64,000 bases of DNA from contig JAAOOA010000127.1 in assembly GCA_012861695.1 (NCBI GenBank), forward strand, positions 26,446,311 through 26,510,310, read 5' to 3'. The notes below the pieces were generated by a model. It made no database searches. It had not been told where the DNA came from and was given only the letters and a program-made list of their open reading frames with translations. A program made the translations under genes and the position numbers. Below are positions 43,681 through 55,800 of this stretch, one piece after another; the first letter of the stretch is position 1, and every line of letters begins with the position of its first letter. This DNA is from Trematomus loennbergii (lineage: Eukaryota > Chordata > Actinopteri > Perciformes > Nototheniidae).

Positions 43681-44099
43681 TAAATTACATATTTATATAC
43701 ACATACTTATCCTCAAATGATTATTTCCCTACCTCACATTAAATCAGATGTTCTTTATGCTATAAACAACCAAATGTGTGTTTCGTGATAGCATTCTACA
43801 TGAGGATGAAAAATTAAAGAAAAATAAAACAAAGTTTAATATTTCAAAATGAGTGACCCATCTGTAAGTAGACTGGGCATCCCATATAACCTGGCTGAGC
43901 CAATATACAACAATCAGCCAAATAACTTTTCAATAAATTCTCTATTAACATGTTGGAGGTCCTTAGGTTGGCAGTAAACATGAGGCCTACAGTATATGCA
44001 CACATATACTGTATAAACTCAAATGTGAATTTTCCTTCACATTGAATCAGCAATCAGAAATTATGCAAATCAAATCAACTTTCAATCAGTCTTTTAGCT

Positions 44100-44300
44100 C
44101 CTTGAGTTGAAAAAGCAAACCAAAAACCTGCACAGAACACTGCACTGAATCATTCAAGGTAAGGCTAAACAGCATACGGCCTGTTAGGGAGTGTCTTTCA
44201 GTTCCTTGAGTTTGTCAGTTAGCTGTCTCTCCAAAGTCTCCAGATGTCTTTCCTTTTCCTTAGCAGCTCTTCGAAGGCCATTGGGCTTGGAGATGAAGCT
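44100..44300 (-). other. Possible transposon-derived coding relic
   Basis: The - strand reads GLRRAAKEKERHLETLERQL and then TDKLKELKDTP, a clean coiled-coil-like segment without a visible gene around it. It may be a remnant of a transposon ORF, since the left flank holds a CAGGGTTC element end. Confidence 0.3.
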
Positions 44301-44340
44301 TAGTTTTCTTTGTATGCAACTGTGTACTTCTTCTACTCCA

Positions 44341-44448
44341 CTACAGTTCAGAGGTAAATGGTGTACTTTTCCTCCAGTTCAGAGGTAAATGGTGTACTTT
44401 TCCTCCACTACAGTTCAGAGGTAAATGGTGTACTTTTACTCCACTACA
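44341..44448 (+). repeat. Minisatellite (about 33-bp unit, three copies)
   Basis: Unit agttcagaggtaaatggtgt followed by acttttcctcc, at 44345, 44376 and 44411. Confidence 0.85.
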
Positions 44449-44963
44449 TGTACTTAATATCTTTAGTTACTTTACAGATCTGGATGAATGAAGTGAAATA
44501 TAATCAAGTGTTAAATCAGACTTTAGTTCCACCTGGAGTAAATTCACAAGCTACCCTGCAGTATACAAAGTCATTCAAACTAGCTGCACCTTTACCAGCT
44601 TTGATAACACTTTAATGATCAATCATTATAAAACATATCATATATATATATTATTCTGAAATGGAGCCTCAGTGACTTTTGAGATATCACCCTCTTTCAA
44701 TCCCAAGAAAACATTCCTCCTCAAAGACACATTCACCTCTGACAGACTTTCACTTGTGGACTAGAGTTATCCTGTGGATGAACTCAAGAAACTCCTTCCC
44801 TCATTTCCCAAAGTGCAGCCTCTCCTACTAATAGGTGCAGGAACGCTCCTTCATACCTCAAGGAACTACTACTCTCCTCACAAACCTCCACACGCAACCT
44901 CCATTATACAACCAACCATCTGCTTCCCCCCCCAGGACCAAACTCTGCACCATGGGGGGGGCT

Positions 44964-45064
44964 TTCTGTTCACCTGTGGAATTCCCTCCCAGACCAACTG
45001 AGGACTCCACAGACCACTGACTCCTTTAAGAAGGGCCTAAAAACCTTTTTTTAAAAGCCTTGTA
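44964..45064 (+). mobile_element. LINE ORF2 C-terminal fragment
   Basis: In one frame it reads LWNSLPDQLRTPQTTDSF and then KKGLKTFF, the C-terminal signature of several fish non-LTR retrotransposon polyproteins. It is probably continuous with 46207-46318, the 3' tail on the other side of the inserted element. The preceding 44640-44960 looks like more of the same LINE but is degraded. Confidence 0.7.
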
Positions 45065-45068
45065 TTAA

Positions 45069-46202
45069 CCTGTTAAGACCTGAGCCTGTTTTTCAGGTCT
45101 CAGGCTCGAAAATGACATTCCCAGAACAAATGACCATATCTTCCCTTCTAAAAGGGTTAAATTAATAATCTTTTTTCTCAAAGTAATGATAAAGTGAGTT
45201 GGATGTAGAAGAGTCAGGATCAATATAGATGTTTTTTATTTTAAAGAAAATTCAGATTGACTGTGTATAACAAAAAATAATTTTTTACTTATAGTGAAAA
45301 CTACCCTTGGATGATGGTTAGTAGACTAAAAGCTTTAGGAATCCAAAGTACAAACATATAATAAGTACCCTGTATCAAGATTGATGCAAAACAAGTGAAA
45401 TTTGACCTTTTTAGAGAGATTTAGCCAAAAACCCCACTTCTGGGGTCATTTGGGTGGATTTGACCTATCTCTGGCCCCCCTTGGTCGATTTTGATGAATG
45501 AAATCTCTTTATAACCGCTAGAGCCAATGGAATCGAGGGGAAGTTCTACACACACAAACACGTTAACAAATAAGGAGTGAGAGTGACGCGTGGCCAAAAC
45601 CGGAAGCTGCATACACATACACTACCATTAGCAGCTAACTTATTTGCTCCGAATTTTACATAAAAATGGAAATTATGGATTATAAATAATTTTTCAAACC
45701 GACAGTCACATTATCAACCCATGGATCAACCTATACAGCCTAGTTTTTTCTCGTTTTAATGCCATTGAACACGTCTTTTGATCTAATTGACAGCTACGGT
45801 GAGACGATCTGCCGTAAAAGCTCCGTAAAGGTACGTGTTGTGATGTCTGTGTTTGCTTCCCCTGTCGCAAGTTCGGATCGCTCAGTGATAATACTAATAC
45901 CTATATAATCTGTGGAGTCTCAGCTTTAATCGGATATATTGTATGTGCAGTTACGATAAGTAATAAGGGTATCTTTATCTTGAGTTCTGTGCCGCAGTGC
46001 GTTAGCATTTTTCGCTCAGGGATCATTTAGACGCTTCTTATGAGACTTGTGTTTTGTTTTAGTAAAAATGGTTCGTATCTTCAGTTAGCTGAGATTCTTC
46101 CCATTAATCTGGTGCTACACATTAATAGTTTCATAAATGTTAAGAAGCCCTGAGACACAGTCTCGAAATGTCGGGGAGCCCCCCTGTGGGGGACTGAAGA
46201 GG
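45069..46202. mobile_element. TTAA-flanked non-autonomous transposon (piggyBac-like, about 1.13 kb)
   Basis: The element is flanked on both sides by TTAA (45065-45068 and 46203-46206) and interrupts a LINE 3' end, which defines its borders independently. The ends are CCTGTTAAGACC and, reverse complemented, CCTCTTCAGTCC (7 of the first 9 match). Subterminal inverted motifs (gagcctg...caggctc; gacctga...tcaggtc) lie just inside the left end. No transposase is seen. The piggyBac assignment rests on TTAA and the CCT start. Confidence 0.6.
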
Positions 46203-46206
46203 TTAA

Positions 46207-46318
46207 ACTTGTGTTTCTTTAAAAAAAAGAAGTATATTGTGCCCCTTGCAGCACTTTGAGATTACTTTTAGCAATGAAAGGTGCTTTACAAATAAAATGC
46301 ATTATTATTATCATTAGG
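46207..46318 (+). mobile_element. LINE 3' tail continued after the nested insertion
   Basis: It contains gcagcactttgagatt, ggtgctttacaaataaaatg and a terminal (att)n, typical of fish LINE 3' ends. It resumes the element broken at 45064. Confidence 0.65.
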
Positions 46319-46405
46319 TTGGACACTCCAAGGGCCCCACCTACCGAACTCAGTCGTCAGGTGGAAAACTATGGCAGATAGGTGTCCCCCCCCTTCCAGA
46401 AAGAG

Positions 46406-46831
46406 TCAGGCATCACCAGATCCAAGCACCCCTCCAGTCCAGTGGACCCCCTTCCAGCAGCTCATTGACCGGGTCCTGCGTCCCACTCTCAGTATGCAGA
46501 TATCCGGATGACTACATCGTTCAAAGTGAGATGTTGGGGCAGGTAAAGCGGGGCTCGAAGCTAACCTGAAGAAGAGTGAGTTGGGGTATCTGGGGTCGAT
46601 GGAGTCTCCTCTTTGGTGCCGGGAGGTGGGAGGTGGTGGTAGGTAGCAGCAGGTGTATGTGCAAACATCTTTATTCTTAAGAAAAGCTTTAAGTACAATT
46701 GATTGTTTTTGTTCATTTAATATTGAGGAGAGCCTAACAGGAAGTGTCTCATCAGCTGCAGCCTTCTTCTTTATTTTCCAAAACGCCTCCACGTCCTCTT
46801 TACGTCTCAAACTCGCCCCGTGATGAATAAA
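46406..46831 (-). CDS. Unidentified candidate terminal exon
   Basis: After an acceptor-like tttgttcacag, the frame stays open as [20 protein letters not shown], then [20 protein letters not shown], then a less ordered tail to a stop near 46406. I do not recognise a domain. The mixed-charge N-terminal part looks like real coding sequence; the tail ([14 protein letters not shown] onward) looks random and may be 3' UTR. It could be the 3' end of the NLR transcript or part of another gene. Confidence 0.3.
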   Translation of the reverse strand, partial: FIHHGASLRRKEDVEAFWKIKKKAAADETLPVRLSSILNEQKQSIVLKAFLKNKDVCTYTCCYLPPPPTSRHQRGDSIDPRYPNSLFFRLASSPALPAPTSHFERCSHPDICILRVGRRTRSMSCWKGVHWTGGVLGSGDA

Positions 46832-49800
46832 CTGTGAACAAATAAAACCTGAGCTCCATTAAAGAGTTTCATATCTTGATGAATGGAGGATATGGTTTCA
46901 GTACTCACAGGTCTTCTGGATCGTGGCTCTGCATCATCCTCTGATCCTGTAGGATGAACACAATCCAACAGTTTAGATCCAGTTTAAAATAAGTGTTAGT
47001 TCTTTGAGTCAGCTTCAGAGTCCTGATCTCATGCTTTACATCCCATCATATCTTCTCTGCAAACACTACGACTGCCTGCCACAGCTCTCAGCTGCATGAC
47101 AGGAAGTAACCAGTCATTGGTCTAGAACAGGGGGGTCCAAACTTTTTTCACCGAGGGCCACATACAGAAAAATATATAAAGGTCTGGGCCGCTCTCTAGA
47201 GGTTTACTGCCTCATAAGTTCAGTTATAAGTCAGGAAACTCAATCAAATGAAGGTAAAGGATGCTTGTTACTTGAAGATGCTTTAAGAAACAAAACAGCT
47301 CCAGCTCTCCAGAGGGTTTACTTTATTCTGTAGCAGCTCATTCCTTTAAACAGGAGCTTCAGATTGATTATAATTACAGGAAATATGAAGGGTTTATTTC
47401 ACGCTTGTTATAACAATAAGTTATTGGGCTTTTTTCTTATCAAGTTAGATTTGTTAGAAAATGTTTTCAGCTTTAATTGACTGAATTTATTTTAAAGGTG
47501 GGCTTATTAACACATGAATACTACTGTGTAATATATGTGTACATATATATTTAAGAAGTACAATACAAGACAAGCACAAGTTTCATTGTGGGCCATATTT
47601 CATTATACTTTCAGAATTTGCTGAGGGCCGATTCCGAGGGCCGCATTTGGCCCCCGGGCCGCAGTTTGGACACCCCTGGGCTAGAAACTAAAAACATCCC
47701 ATAAGAACAGACTACCTTTCCCACTCTTCTGTAAAACCCCATATGTCTGTTAGAGAGTTGATTACTAAAGTGTGGCTTTGCATTTCCAGCTGGCCTTCTA
47801 TAGTTGATGGAAGAATGAAAGAGCCTGCAGTCAGTGGGTAACATCACTGATCTGTTTCCCCAGTGAGAGAAACACCTCCCTGTGGTTCATACAATACTGC
47901 TGAACCAGCAGAGACCCCTTACTGACCTGAGAGTCTCCAGTCTGCAGTCTGGACTCTCCAGAAGATCTCTCAGCAGCTTCTCTGAATCCTGCAGATCGTT
48001 GTCTCAGGTCCAGATCTCTCAGATGGATGTTGGACTTCAGAGCTGAGGCCAGAGCAGAACAGCTGATCTCTGACAAACTGCAGCTCCTCAGTCTGAATAA
48101 AGAAAACATGATGAGGATACAAATCAGTTTATAATCAGATGTGTTACTCAACATTGAAATGAATGGGAACAAAAACATGTCTTCTTCAGAAAGTTAACTT
48201 TATCCTGTAAAACTAATATTACTTCAGATGAACTTTATTCAGACGTTATCGTTTACTAAATATTAAAAACATAGATTTACTTTTACAACTAACATCTATT
48301 ACAGTTCCTTTAAGAATCAGTCAACATTTATCTCTGCAGTTCTTACTTTAGTACCTACAAATGAAAGTATGAATAAAAGAACATTTACAACTTTATAGAT
48401 GTAAGTTAATTATGTAGAAGAATCAGGTTGAATAACTAATGAAACATGAGATCTCCAGCAGTAACAGAGAGTCAGTGAACTGACCTGAGAGTCTCCAGTC
48501 TGCAGTCTGGACTCTCCAGAAGATCTCTCAGCAGCTCCACTCCTGAATCCTTCAGAGCGTTGACTCAGGTTCAGATCTCTCAGATGGAGGGGTTGGACTT
48601 CAGAGCTGAGATCAGAGCAGAACAGCTGATCTCTGACAAACTGCAGCCCAGTCTGAATAAAGAAAACATGATGTAACTTTAGAAAACAATGTTCCTGTTT
48701 GAAATAACTCCAGGTTTAATAATCTGTTCAGAGTTAAACAGGGTTTTAAAGGTCTCCTATCATGCTATTTTAGGCATATATTATGGGTCTCAGATATAAC
48801 AAATATATAAAAACATGTCTATGATGTGTTTTGCTCAAAATACCAAACAGATCATGCATTTTAGAAATCCCTCATATCCCTCTGTTCCAGCTGTTAGAGA
48901 AGAGCAGGTTCGGGTCCTTAGCTTGAAAAAAAGGAGGTGGAGCTAATGCCTGATCAGAATTCTACCAGCAGAAACTCAGCTAAATGCTGCCGTGATTGAA
49001 ACTCCATATCATGTTCCAAACCACATCAAGGATTATCTCTGAAACAGTATGGAGCTCAAACTCTTTCTCTCTCTCAGGTTTACCACAAGGTGAGTTCCTT
49101 TTATTTCCTGCTTCTTCACACATGCTCTCTCCAGTACAGGTTAGCTCTGAGTGTTAGCCATGCTAATGTAAACACAGACCATATTACTTCCAGAACACGT
49201 CTCATTGTTTCTGACAGCAACGTTTCTGATTGGCCCGTTGGTGTAAAGCCCGCCCACATTTTAGTAATGCCGTCATGACGCAGCAAATCTGGATCAGCTC
49301 CGTTGTTCCCCCGTTTTTAGAGATGTGGGTACGGAGGAAAAGAGAGAGGGTTTTGTTTCCTGACACTTTGTGAGTCTCCTGACACCGGGGACACATGGTG
49401 ATGTAGAAAGACATCAAAGTGATTTTGCATGATAGGAGACCTTTAATGTCAGAGATGATGTAGAAACAATCCATTGATAATCTGGAACTTTAACTTTGAT
49501 CAGATTTAACAACTCCTTCATCTCCCTCACAGCTCATCAGTACTGACAGCATCTCCACTGACTCATGGAGCACAGAGTGAGTCTGTGGAAGCTCAAACAC
49601 TCTCCCTCACACATTCACCTTCTCTTTGTTATTCTGATCAATATTCAGTCATTAGCAAAAATGGAAAAATAATTTTAATGTATTTTTTTCAAATTCAGAA
49701 AATGATAAACACAAACAGATGAAGTTCAGTCAGTGAACTGACCTGAGAGCCTCCAGTCTGCAGTTTGGACTCTTTAGTCCAGAACTCAGCAGCTCCACTC

Positions 49801-52800
49801 CTGAATCCTTCAGCTGTTCTACTCAGGTCCAGATCTCTCAGATGGGAGGGTCAGACTTCAGAGCTGAGGCCACGACTTCACAGTGAGTCTCTGAGAGTCC
49901 ACAGCAGTAAGTCTATAATAACACATATATTACAACATGTGTTAAAAAAGAGGAAACATAATGACCTCAAGCATTTGATGAAAAAATATTTGACATATGT
50001 TCTGATTGAGATTTGCTGTTAGTCCATTTTATATATAATAATATATGATAATAGAGTGTAATGTGTTGTCAGTGTGATCTGATCACATGTCTGTGCTCCT
50101 GCTGTCACTGACTGTTACCAAAGAAACAGAAATTAAATAAATCACTTGACAATATTAGAGATGTACATATTTAAATGTTAATTAATATTTAGATGTGAAT
50201 GATGGATGTTTTGGTTTCTCTGAGCATCTGGAAATGTATTGTGCACACAAACACAGTTAACAAACCAATAAAGTTTCAATATTTTAAACTGAATACCATC
50301 AGATGTTCTCACTATATGAGTATTAAGACATAACTCTGGTATTGGTGGGATATGATATAGATCTGATTTTAAACTCTAAACATTGTGATAAAAACGTGTG
50401 TGTGTTTAATGATAAAGAAACTACTAGAAAGTAATAATAACTGATAACTGTAAGTCCTGCTGTGTGGTGTGATCACATGCTGAGAAACCTCTAAGTCCTT
50501 CATGTGTTTGACATGTCGCCTCCATCACTCAATATGAAGAGAGAAACGCTTCAGTTTAACTATTATTATAAATAAATAGAAGAACAGTGTTGGTTTATTT
50601 TGCTCTCAGTATTTAAACAGCAGAAATGTTATAGTGTTTATTTGAATAATTAAACTTCTGATCCACATTAGTTTATAAAGTTAATCACATCTGGACTTAC
50701 TTGGCCTTCCTGCAGTTCCTCACAGCTGGAATCAGTCTCGTGTCCCTCCTCTGATGTGTTGTACTTCTTCAGGTCCAACTCATCCAGAACCTCCTCTGAC
50801 ATCTGCAGCATGTAGGCCAGAGCAGAGCAGTGGATCACAGAGAGTTTCTCTTTGATCTGTTCTCTGACTTCAGGAACTCTGTGATCTCCTGATGTACTGA
50901 GTGGTCCTTCATCTCTGTCAGACAGTGGAAAATGTTGATGCTCCTGTCAGGAGAGATTTCATCACTGTTCATCTCCTTCAGGTTGTTGATGGCTCTCTGG
51001 ATGATTTCTGGACGGTTGTCTGTGCGACCCAGCAGGCCTCTAACAGTCTCTGGATAATGTTGGTCTGTTGTCTGTGCGACCCAGCAGGCCTCAGTCTCTG
51101 GATGATTCTGGACTGTTGTCTGTGCGACCCAGCAGGCCTCCTAACAGTCTCTGGTTGGACTCCAGAGAGAGGCCGTGGAGAAAGCGGACAAACAGGTCCA
51201 GGTGGCCATTTCTACTTCTGAGGGATTTCTCCATGGCTCCCTTTAGGAAGACATCCAGGGATGGGTAATCCTGATCTGTTTTACTGTTCTCATAGGGCCA
51301 GTCTCTTCAGGAAGTCCTTCAGTACCTCTGTGTCCTGTTGGTGTAACAGGAACATGTAGACTGCAGCCAGAAACTCCTGAATGCTCAGATGAACAAAGCA
51401 GTAGACTGTTTTCTGAAGATCACACTCTCTCTTTTGAAGATCTCTGTACAAACTCCTGAGTGCACCAAGGCCTCGGTGACACCAAGACCACAGCGCTGCA
51501 GGTCTTCTTGGTAGAACATGATGTCTCCTTTCTCCAGATGTTCAAACGCCAGCCTCCCCAGCTTCAGAAGAACCTCCCTGTCAGCCTCCGTCAGCTGCTG
51601 TGGACTCGTCTCATGTCCCTCTTCATACTTCTGCTTCTTCCTCTTGGTCTGGACCAGCAGGAAGTGTGAGTACATGTCAGTGAGGGTCTGGGGCAGCTCT
51701 CCTCTCTGGTCTGTAGTCAACATGTGGTCCAGAACTGCAGCAGTGATCCAGCAGAAGACTGGGATCAGACACATGATGTGGAGGCTCCTGGAGCTCTTGA
51801 TGTGAGAGATGATTCTGCTGGACAGGTCTTCATCACTCGATCTCCTCCTGAAGTACTCCTCCTTCTGGGCGTCAGTGAAGCCTCGTACTTCTGTTACCCT
51901 GTCCACACACTCAGGAGGGATCTGATTGGCCGCTGCAGGTCTGGAAGTTATCCAGACGAGAGCCGAGGGAAGCAGCTTCCCCCTGATGAGGTTTGTCAGC
52001 AGCACGTTGACTGAGGACTGCTGAGACATCAGACACAACCTCATTGTTTCTGAAGTCCAGAGAAAGTCTGCTTTCATCCAGGCCGTCAAAGATGAGCAGC
52101 ACTTTGCAGACAGCCAGCTGCTCTGCTGTGACCTTCTGTAAGGTTGGATGGAAAACATGGAGCAGCCTGAGAAGACTGTACTGCTCACCTTTGATCAGGT
52201 TCAGCTCCCTGAAGGAGAGCGGGATCACCAGACTGACATCTTGGTTTCCAAACCCTCGGCCCAGTCCAGAGTGAACTTCTGCACTGAGAAGGTTTTTCCA
52301 ACTCCAGCGACTCCGTTGGTCAGGACCGCTCTGAGAGTGTGTCTTGGTCAGGTAAGGCTTTAAAGATGTCCTGGCACTTGATTGGAGTGTCATGGAGGGT
52401 CTCTTTCTTGGAAGCTGTCTCCAGCTGCCTCACCTCATGTTGGGTATTAACCTCTTCACTCAGGCCTTGTGTGATGTAGAGCTCAGTGAAGATCCTGTTG
52501 AGGAGGGTTTCACTTTGATCAGTTCCTTCAGTCACACGTTCACATCTCCTCCTCAGACTGAGCCTATGTTCATCTAAAACCTCCTGCAGACCACTATCTG
52601 CTGAAGAGAAGGAAACAGGAGAGAATCAGGAAATGCTTTTGAGAATATAACTAAAACTAATAAAAACAGACTGAGTTTAAATGTTTTATAAACATTTAAT
52701 GTCTATGTTCTTCAACAGAATACCTAATAAAAAAAACAAATGAACCAGGAAGAGGAATAAGACGCTGCATGAGTTCGGCCTCTTACCTCGTACAGAGCTG

Positions 52801-55800
52801 GTCTGACTGGCTGTCTGCAGGCCAGCTCTGGTTCTGGATCTTTCTCCACACTGGGGACAGGAGGGGTCTCCTGATGGAGGTCTCTGCTCCCAGTATGAGG
52901 TGATGCACTGTCTGCAGAACCAGTGTCCACAGCTGGTAGAGACTGGATCCTTCAGGACGTCCTGACACAGAGCACAGCTGGACAGCTGCTCCTCCACAGG
53001 AACACCACTCTTCCTCTTCCCTCTGTGGAGATGAACACATCCTTTATAGCACTTTACTTCAGAGGGGCTGATTCTCACCAAAGGTACAACAAGGGGGCAA
53101 ATTCTAGTTTGATATTTAAAAAAAGGTCTATATATATACCCTTGTGATCAGGTAGATAGCTTACAATTCACATGATCATAAAACCAGAGAGCATCCTGTC
53201 TGGATTCATCCCCAGAGGAGCACATGTTCCCTGTATCTACACACAGCTGTATTAACCTGGTACACTATAAACCCAACTTGCATAGAATCTGCTGTGAATT
53301 CATAGCAATAAACATATGGAAAGGATGCCTAAATAACAACAGAATGATACTGATTTGTAAAAAGCCTGAGTTAATGCTTTGTCAGGTCTGTCTCCAACAC
53401 AATGAGCATAAAACATTTTAAATTTTTTTCTGAAGAGATGGGTTTGATTAAAGCTAGGCTAACATTAGCTGCTCCATCACACTCAGAGTAACTTCATGAA
53501 GTCATAAGTACAGCAGTGTCTATATTGTTAGCACCACAGACAGTCTCTGGTTTATACAGGAACATGAATAACCCTGATTAATATGAGCTGCTGTAGAGCT
53601 CTGTTCTCCTCTCTGATTCCCCTCAGACCGTCAGAGACCACAGGAGCACAATCTCAACACTGACAGGTTTTTGTAACAGAGCGTCACAAACTTTACACTC
53701 AAGTTGAAATTTCACGCTGCACGAATACGCAGGTGATATGAATTTAACATCTTCACTTCCTTCGTGTTGCCAGGCAGATCTGGGTCTTTGTATTGACTCT
53801 ACATGTGATATCACAAAACTCTGTTTTATCTGCTAATGCTAAACACAACCAGCTCACCAGGTTATCACTATTATTAATAAACATCTTAAAAAGACATATC
53901 ATAGACATGCCCAAGTAGTTAAATAATGTTTTGGACAATATATTAGTTTTTAAATCAGAATTTATCAACATTTTGCTATTTAAAACCATTTTATACACAG
54001 ATACAATGATAATATAATTGCATATTGAAATATCCTTAGATAATGTTAGCTTACTCTGCTGCGTTTTCCCTTTACAAACTGCTCACATGATTCATTAAAG
54101 AACAGTTTCATATATTAGATTACATCAAAACTGATCCTCTTCATTTTACAGGAAACTCTTACTTTGTGTCTGAGGGTCCAGGTTCATTACTGAAGTATGA
54201 GGAGCCATTAGACCAGTCACTCTTCAGAGACCACATGGAGACCGTAGACTCTGCTCTCTGTCTGTGGAAACAACACATGTTTTAAACATCATTAGTTCAT
54301 TAAAGAGCAGCTTTTGATCTATGACTGTTCACCTTATTAAAGATGTTTAGAGTTGTGATTGTGAGTCTATTCATACTTACTGACCGCCAGAGGCGGTGCT
54401 TTAGCACTGGATATCTTCTGTCTCGCGCATGCGTAGGTCGAATATTTATATCAACAAAGTCACGTGTGACCTCGTATGACCCCGGAAGGTATAAGTTCCG
54501 GTGTTGTCAACGAGTTCAGTTCTTTTTCATCTTCTCGCTGCGGGCTAGAAACGCTCGCCCTCCAAAGGCTGCGACGAGCTGTCCGCCCTCCCAAGGGAGG
54601 GGACCGCGGTGTTCACCGCTCGGACCCCAGGAGCTCCGGAGCGGTAAAGAGCGGACGCTCCTGCACGTCAGCCGGTGAGATCGCTACCATTTATCGCTGA
54701 TTGTGCTATCTATTCTCAAGCTAATGAGATAATTGTGTACAAGTTAGCCGAGGGCTCTCACTAATTTGTTACTGCACTAGTGAAGGGAGCGTCTCCGGCC
54801 AGATTTAGCTTTGAGCTATTTTCCATTCCCTCTCATAAAACATTTAAGGAAATTACTTTTTACAAACAGGGTAAAAAAAACAACAAAACAAAATACATGA
54901 TATGCAAAGAGTGGCAACGACATATAAAGTGTTCCATCCTCCAGTTAACTGAGTGCTCTCGCTCAAAGTTAACTTGCTACAGCGCTAGTGAAGAGAGTGT
55001 CTTCACTCCCCTCTCACAGCTCACAATTAGTTCCTGTTCTATCCTCCAGTTAGCTGAGTGCTCTCGCTCAAAGCTAACTTGCTACAGCGCTAGTGAAGAG
55101 AGGTTCTTCGCTCCCCTCTCACAGCTCACAATTAGTTCCTGTTCCATCCTCCAGTTAACTGAGGGCTCTCGCTCAAAGTTAACTTGCTACAGCGCTAGTG
55201 AAGAGAGTTTTCCGCTCCCCTCTCCTGCACACAGTTGGTTCCTGTTCCATCCTCCAGTTAACTGAGTACTCTCGCTCAAAGTTAACTTGCTACAGCGCTA
55301 GTGAAGAGAGTGAATCCGCCCCTCTCCCTGCACACAGTTGGTTTAATGCCCGTTCCAGCCTTCAGTTAGCAGAGTGCTCTCGCTTAGGCTAACTCGCTAC
55401 GGCGCTAGTGGAGAGAGTATTCCGCTCTCCTCTCACGGCATAAACCCATTAACTGACTTCATTTTTTCTCACCCCAGTTAGCAGAGTGCTCACGCTCAAG
55501 CTAACTACTATTGTTCTCACTCCCCTCCACTGCATATTTGTTTCCTGGCCCAGTTATTTACAGGCAGCTGAGTGCTCTAGCTATCACTAGGTCTAACGGC
55601 TCTAACACCTGTATGGCTCCTCTTTAACCAGAGGATGGCCATGACCTTTGCCCCTCTTGTCTTGGCCTCGAGCATCTGAGGGAGGGCCTTTCGGAGGACC
55701 CGTGCATGAATTGCACCATCATGCCTCGTGCGGTAAGAACTGCCGAGGTTGAACTACTGACTGAGGGTGGCCTTCCCCCCGCACAGTCGACTCCAGCCCA

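Noticed and set aside
43844..44053. Minus-strand open frame near the CAGGGTTC element end
   Set aside because: Weak codon structure and no recognised transposase motif.
46400..50700. B30.2/SPRY exon at the 3' end of the NLR gene
   Set aside because: No B30.2 motifs were seen on the - strand below the LRR exons.
54941..55590. CRISPR-like array
   Set aside because: Units of about 105 bp are similar over their whole length with no unique spacers, and lie inside a retrotransposon in a vertebrate genome.
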